A program made the translations under genes and the position numbers. From Caccovicinus sp051878975 (GTDB lineage Bacteria > Bacillota > Clostridia > Lachnospirales > Lachnospiraceae): DNA of 19,125 nt. The stretch is taken from assembly GCA_051878975.1 (NCBI GenBank), contig JBJELD010000027.1:1-19125 (forward strand), given 5' to 3'. Of this stretch, positions 8,127 through 14,674 are shown one piece after another (within the stretch, counting starts at the first letter, position 1; each line of letters begins with the position of its first letter). Under the pieces are notes generated by a model. It saw only the letters and a program-made list of their open reading frames with translations. It was not told the DNA's origin and ran no database searches.

Positions 8127-8719
8127 AGATTCTGGTGATAGCGGACGAAGAGTCCAAGATTCTTTATGATTATTATAAACCGGGGATGCTGGATGATATT
8201 GATCTGATCCTTTCCTGCGGAGATCTGAAGGCGGGGTATCTTTCTTTTCTGGTTACCATGTCTCACGCTCCGGTCGTGTATATCAAGGGAAATCATGATC
8301 ATTATGATTCCGGCTCCATGGTAGGCTGCATCTGTGCAGAAGATGACATTTTTGTGTACAAGGGAATCCGTATTCTGGGACTGGGCGGATCCATGCGTTA
8401 CAATCCCGGGGCAGAAAACCAGTATACGGAGCGGGAAATGAACCGGCGGATCCGCAGGCTTGGATGGAAGCTGTTCCGGCACAAGGGCTTTGATATCCTG
8501 CTGACCCATGCGCCGGCCTACCATCTGAATGATATGGAGGACCTCCCGCACCGCGGGTTTGAAGGCTTCCTCCGTCTGCTGGACAAGTACCGTCCGAAAT
8601 ATTTTGTGCATGGCCACGTGCACGCCAATTACGGCAGTCAGTTCAAGCGGCTGGATCATTACCACGATACGACGGTGGTCAATGCATATGAAAAATATAT
8701 CATTGAATATCCGGACTGA
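8123..8719 (+). CDS. Small calcineurin-like metallophosphoesterase
   Basis: This is a 198-residue single-domain metallophosphoesterase (calcineurin-like superfamily, two-metal phosphodiesterases and phosphatases). Visible metal-ligand motifs are GD (33-34), GNHDH (56-60), TH (128-129) and GHVH (164-167). Motif I, normally D-x-H, reads D8-E9-E10, so the histidine ligand is replaced by glutamate. The protein is probably cytoplasmic, with no signal peptide. The substrate cannot be read from the sequence; cyclic nucleotides, nucleotides or phosphate esters are options. It starts within the stop of the preceding BMP-like gene (ATGA at 8123-8126), with AGAGG at 8108-8112 as a modest ribosome binding site, so the two products are likely made together. 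Its last 20 bases overlap the 3' end of the convergent sugar kinase gene. Confidence 0.88.
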   Translation: MKILVIADEESKILYDYYKPGMLDDIDLILSCGDLKAGYLSFLVTMSHAPVVYIKGNHDHYDSGSMVGCICAEDDIFVYKGIRILGLGGSMRYNPGAENQYTEREMNRRIRRLGWKLFRHKGFDILLTHAPAYHLNDMEDLPHRGFEGFLRLLDKYRPKYFVHGHVHANYGSQFKRLDHYHDTTVVNAYEKYIIEYPD

Positions 8720-9614
8720 TCCAGAGCCTTTGATACTCCTCGTCTTTCAGAGAAGCGCCTTTGGTGGAGACCACGGAAGCAGCAACCAGATTTGCCAGAA
8801 AGATGGCTTCCCGAAGCGGCTTTCCCTGAGAAAGACCGGCCAGGATCTGTCCGATGTGGGAATCGCCGGCGCCGATGGTGTCGGCGATTTTTGCCGGGTA
8901 TCCAGGCACGTAATACCGGAGCCCGTCCTTCTCCCGGCAGTAGGCCCCCTCTTCTCCAAGCGTGACAATCACCGTGTTCTGTGTGAGACGATGCAGCACC
9001 TCGGCGGCCGGCTCCAGCTCTTTGCAGCCGCTTAAGTCCAGCGCCTCCTGTTCATTGATATGGAGAACCGGATGCCGCATATACATCCGCTCCAGACGTC
9101 CGTCCGGGATATGAATGCCTCTCGGACCTGGCGCAAAAAAAAGCTCCGGCTGCGGATGTTCTTCCAGAAACTCCACCAGTTCCCCGCCGGTAGGGGCCTC
9201 CACTTCCAGTCCGCAGACATAGATCATCCATTCGGGGTCGAAGGGGATGGTCTTCATCCAGTTCTTTTGAAAAGAATATTCTGCGCCATGGCAGGAGAGA
9301 AAGGTGCGTTCTCCGCTTTCTTCTACCAGGCAGTAACAGCAACCGTTTTCTTCCGGAAGGCGGGGTACCGGGACAGAAAAGCCCTGAGCTTTCAGATGGC
9401 TGTCCACATAATCTCCGTAGATTCCGCTTCCCACCGGGGTGACAAAAGTAAAGGGGATGCCGGCCTGGCGCAGAATGTTTGCCGCATTGTAGGCGCAGCC
9501 GCCCATGGAAAGTGTCTGGCTTCTGGGATGAAGATCCTCGCCGGTTTTCGGGAGACGCTCCAGATTGATAACGATGTCCACACAGGTGGAACCGATGACT
9601 AAGACTGGCTTCAT
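8700..9614 (-). CDS. PfkB-family carbohydrate (ribokinase-like) kinase
   Basis: The 304-residue protein belongs to the PfkB/ribokinase superfamily, which phosphorylates sugars, nucleosides or similar hydroxyl compounds with ATP. The N-terminal substrate-side motif is GGCAYNAA (38-45). The C-terminal signature DTIGAGD (245-251) carries the anion-hole GAGD and catalytic base D251. VTLGEEGAY and the C-terminal region are typical for the ATP-binding half. The substrate is unknown; ribokinase, fructokinase and pseudouridine-kinase relatives share these motifs. The start is supported by GAGG just upstream (reverse complement of 9620-9623) and a promoter at 9651-9679. It is transcribed away from the GH13 gene and converges on the phosphoesterase gene with a 20-base overlap. 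No separate terminator lies between those two convergent genes. Confidence 0.9.
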   Translation of the reverse strand: MKPVLVIGSTCVDIVINLERLPKTGEDLHPRSQTLSMGGCAYNAANILRQAGIPFTFVTPVGSGIYGDYVDSHLKAQGFSVPVPRLPEENGCCYCLVEESGERTFLSCHGAEYSFQKNWMKTIPFDPEWMIYVCGLEVEAPTGGELVEFLEEHPQPELFFAPGPRGIHIPDGRLERMYMRHPVLHINEQEALDLSGCKELEPAAEVLHRLTQNTVIVTLGEEGAYCREKDGLRYYVPGYPAKIADTIGAGDSHIGQILAGLSQGKPLREAIFLANLVAASVVSTKGASLKDEEYQRLWISPDIQ

Positions 9615-9650
9615 AGAATTCCTCTTTTCTGATTATTTTGAAATAAATCT

Positions 9651-9679
9651 ATTATATCTGCCGTGAATTCAGATTGCAA
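9651..9679 (-). promoter_or_regulatory. Sigma-A type promoter for the PfkB kinase
   Basis: Read on the minus strand, TTGCAA (9679-9674) is followed after 17 bases by a perfect TATAAT (9656-9651), about 37 bases before the kinase start codon. Both hexamers and the spacing fit the vegetative sigma factor. It faces away from the GH13 promoter. Confidence 0.7.
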
Positions 9680-9722
9680 TTCTTTTATGCATTTCATCCT
9701 GGAGTACATTGCAAAGTTTCGG

Positions 9723-9752
9723 TTGAAAAATGCATACCGGACGTTATATAAT
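9723..9752 (+). promoter_or_regulatory. Sigma-A type promoter for the GH13 gene
   Basis: TTGAAA (9723-9728) and a perfect TATAAT (9747-9752) are separated by 18 bases. The expected transcript start near 9759 leaves a short leader with GGGAGG (9769-9774) six bases before the ATG at 9781. An imperfect inverted repeat (9687-9696 with 9724-9735, ATGCATTTCA against TGAAAAATGCAT) overlaps the -35 box and could be a regulator site; that last point is speculative. Confidence 0.7.
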
Positions 9753-9780
9753 ATAGAGAATAGAGTTTGGGAGGTGGCAC

Positions 9781-11691
9781 ATGAAGGATTGGATGAAAAC
9801 CGTGTTTACGGACGGAACCAGATATTTTGTCAGCAATCCCCTGCCGGGTAAGGGAGAAACCATTACGCTGCATCTGCGGATCTGCGAGTGGTCGCCGGTG
9901 AAGCAGGTCATACTTCGGACAAAGCAGAACGGAGTGGAAGTGCTGAAGCCGATGGAATGGGACTACTCGCGGGACGGCCTGGCTTATTATCGGGTTTCCG
10001 TAACCTTGTGGGAGGATGTGTTCCATTACCATTTTTATCTTGTGACCGATGAAGGAATTTATTATTATACGCAGAACGGATTTACCGAGTTCGTTCCGGA
10101 TGAAACGTATGATTTTCAGATCCTGACCGGATATCAGCAGCCGGAATGGGTAAAGGAGGCCGTATTCTATCAGATTTTTCCGGATCGTTTCTGCAACGGG
10201 AATCCGTTTAATGATGTGCGGGACGGAGAGTATTTTTTTGACGGATATCCGGCAATCCGGGTAAAGGATTGGAACCGGCTTCCTTCCGGATACTGGGACA
10301 GCCACTGCCTGGATTTTTACGGCGGTGATCTGGAAGGTGTCATTCGGAAAATCCCGTATCTGAAAAAGCTGGGAATCAATGCACTGTATTTAAACCCGAT
10401 CTTCCATGCGGCAACCGTACATAAATATGACTGTCTGGATTATTTTAAGGTAGATCCGCATTTCGGCGGAGACAGTGCGCTGGAACGGCTGTGCCATGCA
10501 CTGCACATGAATGATATGAAGCTGATTCTGGATGTATCCATCAATCATACCGGTTCGGCACACCGCTGGTTTAACAAGGACGGACAGTTTTTCCCGAAGA
10601 CGGAGGGAGCTTATTTGAATCCGGAGGCAAAAGAGCGGGAATATTATTTCTTTGAGGGAGAGACGGACTATAAGGCCTGGTATGATGTGCCGACGCTGCC
10701 GACCTTAAATTATACCTCCGAAAGCCTGCGGGAAGAGATCTACCGCGGGGAAAAATCCGTGATAAAGAAATGGCTGAAAGCGCCTTACTGCATCGATGGA
10801 TGGCGGTTTGACGTGGCTGACACCATGGCGCGGAATGACCGTATTCAGCTTCACCATGAAATCTGGCCGGAAATCCGCAAAAGCATTAAGGAGGAAAATC
10901 CGCAGGCCTATATTCTTGCGGAGGACTGGTGCGACTGTGCTGAGTTTTTGAAGGGCAATGAATGGGATTCTCCTATGAATTATTACGGCTGTGCACGGCC
11001 GGTCCGGGAGTTCGCAGGAGAGCAGGATCTGCTGGAACAGAGATATGAATGCCTGAAGGAGGTTCCGCATCGTCAGGATGCGTCGGTGCTGGCATCCCGG
11101 ATTCGTGAGCATCTGAATAAGCTGCCTACGGTGATCCAGCAGAACCAGTTTAATCTTCTGGACAGCCATGATGTGCCGCGGCTGCATAATAATCCGGCGG
11201 TATCGTTCGGCGCGTGGAAGAATGCGGTGCTGATCCAGTTTGCGCTGCCGGGCTGTGTCAGCATTTATTACGGCGATGAAGCCGGGATTGACGGCCGTCT
11301 TTTCGATACGGAGGGCTGCCGGTATCCGATGCCATGGGACCGGAATTTCCAGAGTGAGCCGTATTATCAGTTTTACTCCCGGCTGATTGCGGTGAGAAAG
11401 GAGTCGCCTGCCTTTTCGGAGGGGTCCTTCCAGATCCTTTATGCATCAGGCAAACAGATCGTCCTTGCAAGATTTACGGATGAAGAACGGTTCCTGATCT
11501 GCTGCTCCATGGAGAAAGAAGCTGCGATGATTGAATGTTCCGTCCGGGGTCTGGGTTTTTGTTCCTTTACCCAGAAGCAGGATCTTCTTGGCCAGCCGGT
11601 TTCCTGCGAGCTGCTGCATCATGAATGGATGCGGCTTCGGATGCCGCCGGAATCCGGTTATGTGATTGCACTGGAGCCTGCGGCGGATTAA
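9781..11691 (+). CDS. GH13 alpha-glucan hydrolase (neopullulanase / cyclomaltodextrinase / maltogenic amylase type)
   Basis: This is an intracellular alpha-amylase family enzyme of 636 residues, without a signal peptide. An N-terminal beta-rich domain of about 115 residues resembles CBM34 of the neopullulanase subgroup. The catalytic (beta/alpha)8 barrel then starts at VFYQIFPDRFCNGNP. Conserved region I is DVSINH (from D251). Region II is GWRFDVAD with nucleophile D344, region III ILAEDW with acid/base E381, and region IV LLDSHD with D464. All three catalytic carboxylates are present. The C-terminal ~80 residues form a beta domain. It probably cleaves maltodextrins, cyclodextrins or pullulan fragments imported by a transporter encoded elsewhere; the exact specificity cannot be told from motifs. 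The start is supported by GGGAGG (9769-9774). The neighbouring sugar kinase is divergent and shares the regulatory region. Confidence 0.93.
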   Translation: MKDWMKTVFTDGTRYFVSNPLPGKGETITLHLRICEWSPVKQVILRTKQNGVEVLKPMEWDYSRDGLAYYRVSVTLWEDVFHYHFYLVTDEGIYYYTQNGFTEFVPDETYDFQILTGYQQPEWVKEAVFYQIFPDRFCNGNPFNDVRDGEYFFDGYPAIRVKDWNRLPSGYWDSHCLDFYGGDLEGVIRKIPYLKKLGINALYLNPIFHAATVHKYDCLDYFKVDPHFGGDSALERLCHALHMNDMKLILDVSINHTGSAHRWFNKDGQFFPKTEGAYLNPEAKEREYYFFEGETDYKAWYDVPTLPTLNYTSESLREEIYRGEKSVIKKWLKAPYCIDGWRFDVADTMARNDRIQLHHEIWPEIRKSIKEENPQAYILAEDWCDCAEFLKGNEWDSPMNYYGCARPVREFAGEQDLLEQRYECLKEVPHRQDASVLASRIREHLNKLPTVIQQNQFNLLDSHDVPRLHNNPAVSFGAWKNAVLIQFALPGCVSIYYGDEAGIDGRLFDTEGCRYPMPWDRNFQSEPYYQFYSRLIAVRKESPAFSEGSFQILYASGKQIVLARFTDEERFLICCSMEKEAAMIECSVRGLGFCSFTQKQDLLGQPVSCELLHHEWMRLRMPPESGYVIALEPAAD

Positions 11692-11731
11692 GGAAAAAAT
11701 GACAGGTATTGCATCAGAAAGTGCATGTTCC

Positions 11732-11780
11732 CTCTTTCTTCCCGGCAGTATAATGAAGCTATCATACGAGGAAGAAAGGG
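11732..11780 (+). promoter_or_regulatory. Possible RBS-masking hairpin upstream of beta-glucuronidase
   Basis: CTTTCTTCC (11734-11742) is perfectly complementary to GGAAGAAAG (11770-11778), extended by a U-G and a C-G pair (11733/11779, 11732/11780). The 3' arm covers most of the ribosome binding site AAAGGGAG (11775-11782). In read-through RNA from the GH13 gene this could hide the site. A transcript starting after the -10 at 11749-11754 would lack the 5' arm. The pairing is seen; the regulatory role is inferred. Confidence 0.4.
11749..11754 (+). promoter_or_regulatory. -10 element (TATAAT) for beta-glucuronidase
   Basis: A perfect TATAAT lies 36 bases before the ATG at 11791. The -35 region at the right distance (TGTTCC, 11726-11731) is poor, so the promoter may need an activator or be weak. 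The leader would be about 30 bases. Confidence 0.45.
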
Positions 11781-11790
11781 AGAATCAGTT

Positions 11791-13617
11791 ATGCTTTATC
11801 CAAAAATGAATGAAGTGCGTGCCGTAATGGACTTATCCGGTGTGTGGAATTTCCGCCTGGGAGATGAAACCGATCCGGACAGCCAGCTGGAAAGCCTGGC
11901 TATGGAAGACGGTACGTTAAAAGAGCCGGAATCCATGGCGGTTCCGGCTTCTTATAATGATCAGAAAGATGATCCGGCGTACCGGAGACATTTCGGCTGG
12001 GCGTTTTATGAAAGAGAAATTTCCGTTCCGGCCTGTTGGAAGGGACAGAGAAGGGTGCTTCGGTTTGACGCAGTTACCCACAGCGCCAGGGTTTACCTGA
12101 ACGGGAAGCAGATCGGCAGCCATAAAGGAGGCTTCCTTCCGTTTGAGGTGGATGTTACAGACCTTCTGGAGCCGGGAAAACGAGCCGTTCTTACGGTGGC
12201 TTCCGATAATCGGGTCAACCATTCTACACTTCCGGTAGGAAATGAAGGCGGAATCGCATTCTTTGGTTCGGATAATGCCGGAATTCCAAGTGTGGAAGCA
12301 GCGAAGAAATGGTGCCGGCCGCAGAACCTTCCGAATTTCGATTTCTTTAACTATGCGGGAATCAATCGTCCGGTCCGCATGTACACGACGCCGGAGGATT
12401 ACATCTGCGATATTACCCTGGTTCCGGATTATCAGGGAACGAGAGGAAGCGTAGAGGTGACTGTGGAAGCTGTGGGCAGACGGAAGGGAACGGTTCAGAT
12501 TCTGGATGCAGAGGGGAAGCTTGCAGCAGAGGGAGAATTTGTCCCGGGCGAGACGATCCGTCTGGAGATCCCGGATGTGCGGCTGTGGGAGCCCTGGCCG
12601 GGAACCCCGTATCTGTATCGTGCACAGTTTGCCTTTGGAGAAGACCGGTATGAGCAGACCTTCGGCGTGCGGACGATTGAAGTAAAGGGAAAGCAGTTTT
12701 TGATCAACGGGAAGCCGTTTTATTTTAAGGGCTTCGGCAAACACGAGGATGCCGCGTTCCGCGGCCGCGGCCTGGATCTCTGTCTGGATGTGAGAGATGT
12801 GAGCATGATTCACTGGCTGCATGCTAATTCCTTCCGGACCAGCCATTACCCTTACGCAGAGGAAATGTATGATCTGTGCGATCGGGAAGGCATTGTCCTT
12901 ATTGATGAAACTCCGGCGGTAGGAATCGGAGCCGGCGAGAAGCAGGATCCCTACAGAACCTTCCCTATCAAGGAGCATCATGAGCAGGTGATTCGGGATA
13001 TGGTCGCCAGAGACAAAAACCATCCGTGTGTCGTGATGTGGTCCATGGGCAATGAGCCGGACACGGAGCATTTTCCGGAGTCTGCCTATACCTACTGGCG
13101 TCATCTCTATGATCTGACCCACAGCCTGGATCCGCAGAACCGCCCGGTTACTATGGTATGCTGCCAGAACGATTACACAAAGGATATCGTGACCAGGACC
13201 ATGGATGTGGTATGCATCAACCGGTATTACGGCTGGTATAATCTGTCCGGCGACCTGGATGCTGCCTGCTACGGCCTGAATCAGGAGCTGGATTTCTGGG
13301 AAAGGATCGGAAAACCGCTGATGATTACCGAGTATGGCGCAGATACAGTAGAAGGAATCCATGCGTCAGTGCCGGAGATGTTTACGGAGGAATTTCAGGT
13401 AGAATATTACCGCCGTCAGAATGCGGAATTTGACCGACGCGACTTCTTTATCGGCGAGCATGTATGGAATTTTGCGGATTTTGGCACGATTCAGGGCTGT
13501 ATGCGTGTAGGCGGGAACCGGAAAGGACTGCTTACCAGAGACCGCCGGCCGAAGATGGCGGCGCATTATTTTAAGGGCCGCTGGGAGCGGATTCCGAATT
13601 TCGATTATAAAGGATAA
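11791..13617 (+). CDS. uidA: Beta-glucuronidase, glycoside hydrolase family 2
   Basis: The enzyme removes terminal beta-D-glucuronic acid from glucuronides; in the gut this means host-conjugated drugs, bile components and hormones as well as plant glucuronides. It has 608 residues, close to E. coli GusA (603), with no signal peptide, so it is cytoplasmic. A GH2 sugar-binding jelly roll (~20-180, with MAVPASYND and HFGWAFYERE), an Ig-like domain and a TIM barrel follow in order. The acid/base is E422 in MGNEP and the nucleophile E514 in ITEYGAD. The N-x-K motif N576-R577-K578, which recognises the glucuronate carboxylate, separates it from beta-galactosidases. The active-site loop 1 region after AVG is about a dozen residues shorter than in E. 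coli. The start at 11791 is chosen because AAAGGGAG lies 8 bases upstream and MLYPKMNEV is the family's N terminus. A strong terminator follows. Confidence 0.95.
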   Translation: MLYPKMNEVRAVMDLSGVWNFRLGDETDPDSQLESLAMEDGTLKEPESMAVPASYNDQKDDPAYRRHFGWAFYEREISVPACWKGQRRVLRFDAVTHSARVYLNGKQIGSHKGGFLPFEVDVTDLLEPGKRAVLTVASDNRVNHSTLPVGNEGGIAFFGSDNAGIPSVEAAKKWCRPQNLPNFDFFNYAGINRPVRMYTTPEDYICDITLVPDYQGTRGSVEVTVEAVGRRKGTVQILDAEGKLAAEGEFVPGETIRLEIPDVRLWEPWPGTPYLYRAQFAFGEDRYEQTFGVRTIEVKGKQFLINGKPFYFKGFGKHEDAAFRGRGLDLCLDVRDVSMIHWLHANSFRTSHYPYAEEMYDLCDREGIVLIDETPAVGIGAGEKQDPYRTFPIKEHHEQVIRDMVARDKNHPCVVMWSMGNEPDTEHFPESAYTYWRHLYDLTHSLDPQNRPVTMVCCQNDYTKDIVTRTMDVVCINRYYGWYNLSGDLDAACYGLNQELDFWERIGKPLMITEYGADTVEGIHASVPEMFTEEFQVEYYRRQNAEFDRRDFFIGEHVWNFADFGTIQGCMRVGGNRKGLLTRDRRPKMAAHYFKGRWERIPNFDYKG

Positions 13618-13654
13618 CGTAAAAATTTTCGTATAAAATGTTTAAAAATTATGC

Positions 13655-13690
13655 AAAATGCACAGGGTTACCTGTGCATTTTGTTGTTTC
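13655..13690 (+). terminator. Intrinsic terminator after beta-glucuronidase
   Basis: A perfect 12-base-pair stem (AAAATGCACAGG, 13655-13666, with CCTGTGCATTTT, 13671-13682) closes on a GTTA loop and is followed by a T-rich tract. It ends the GH13/glucuronidase block and separates it from the LacI regulator. The A-rich 5' arm could let it work partly in both directions. Confidence 0.88.
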
Positions 13691-13740
13691 TGGGAATGGT
13701 GAATCCGTAATTGTTTCAAATCGCGACAGGAGAGAAGGAT

Positions 13741-14655
13741 ATGAAACAGGTTACAATCAAGGATATTGCCAAAGAGGCGGGCGTATCCATTGCTTCCGTT
13801 TCCAGAGCGCTGAATGGAGCGGAGGGAATCAGCGAAAAAAGCCGAAACAGGATATTGGAGGTATGTGAGCGATGCTCCTATACGCCCAATGGTCTTGCAA
13901 GAAGTTTGGTAAAGAAGAAGACGCAGACGTTAGGAATCATCTTTCGTGATTTAAATGCGGAAGAGCAGTATATCAAACTGCTGGTGGAAAATCAGGTAGA
14001 AGGGATCCTGGTATTTCCCATTGGTTCTGCCAGTATGAAATCTCTTGCGAAGTATCAGAAAAATGTTCCGATGGTATCCCTGAATGAACTGCCGGAAGGC
14101 TGCGGGATTCCGTATGTCTGCGCCGATGAAATGCTTGCCGGAAAGCTGGCAACCGAGTATCTGATTTCGAAAGGATGCAAGAATCTGCTCTTTGTGGGCT
14201 TCAAGGCAGAGCGTCTGGCTCACCGGAAGCGGGCAGAAAGCTTTCTTGCGACAGCAAAGAAAAACCGAATACCGGCTCAGCTTTACGAATGCAATACCGT
14301 TTTTCGTTCCAGTTTTGAAAGAGGATACGATCACTTTAAACGTTTTCTAACGAGCGGTCTTACGATGCCTGACGGGATCGTAGCTGCCAGCGATGCGACA
14401 GCTAATGGAATTATCAAAGCCTGCAGAGAAAACGGGATCCGGATTCCGGAAGATTTTTCTTTGATCGGTTTTGATAATATTACCTTTGAGCTGCCTTATA
14501 TTGAGCTGACGACGGTGGCGATCTCTCATGAAAAACAGGCGGAGACAGCGGTGGAAACACTCATTGATATGGCAGAGGGAAGACAGCTTTCCAAAGCGCA
14601 GATGGCCGTAAAACTGGAACCGAAACTTGTAGAGCGTAAATCCTGCAAAGGATAG
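13741..14655 (+). CDS. LacI-family transcriptional regulator with an apparent internal deletion
   Basis: The N-terminal LacI helix-turn-helix is complete (MKQVTIKDIAKEAGVS, then ASVSRALNG), followed by the hinge helix (GLARSLVKKKT) and a periplasmic-binding-like effector domain. The C-terminal subdomain reads normally (PDGIVAASDATANGI, SLIGFDNITF). The protein has 304 residues against the usual 330-345. The gap falls right after LGIIFRDLN, near residues 63-72, where the text jumps straight to EEQYIKLLVENQVEGILVF. The first helix and second strand of the N-subdomain (NPF...GIE...GY..., ~30-36 residues) are missing, yet the frame is kept. DNA binding may survive, while effector sensing is probably impaired. 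The start at 13741 has AGGAG 8 bases upstream; the longer start at 13711 lacks a good site. It lies 19 bases before the permease, so it probably controls that operon. Confidence 0.85.
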   Translation: MKQVTIKDIAKEAGVSIASVSRALNGAEGISEKSRNRILEVCERCSYTPNGLARSLVKKKTQTLGIIFRDLNAEEQYIKLLVENQVEGILVFPIGSASMKSLAKYQKNVPMVSLNELPEGCGIPYVCADEMLAGKLATEYLISKGCKNLLFVGFKAERLAHRKRAESFLATAKKNRIPAQLYECNTVFRSSFERGYDHFKRFLTSGLTMPDGIVAASDATANGIIKACRENGIRIPEDFSLIGFDNITFELPYIELTTVAISHEKQAETAVETLIDMAEGRQLSKAQMAVKLEPKLVERKSCKG

Positions 14656-14674
14656 AAAAAGAAAGGAGCTGTAT

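Noticed and set aside
11725..11790. Upstream start for beta-glucuronidase (MFPLSS...)
   Set aside because: It would add 22 residues unlike the family, and a strong AAAGGGAG site sits properly before the ATG at 11791. The earlier ATG also lies upstream of the TATAAT.
11917..13362. 481-codon open frame on the minus strand within beta-glucuronidase
   Set aside because: It is fully antisense to an intact GH2 enzyme, with low-complexity His/Ile/Arg-rich translation and no start signals.
13681..13711. Promoter TTGTTG / CGTAAT for the LacI gene
   Set aside because: The spacer is 19 bases and the -10 matches only four of six. A promoter must exist after the terminator, but this one is too weak to assert.
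13711..13740. Upstream start for the LacI regulator (MFQIATGEKD...)
   Set aside because: LacI proteins start just before the helix-turn-helix, and AGGAG at 13728-13732 serves the ATG at 13741.
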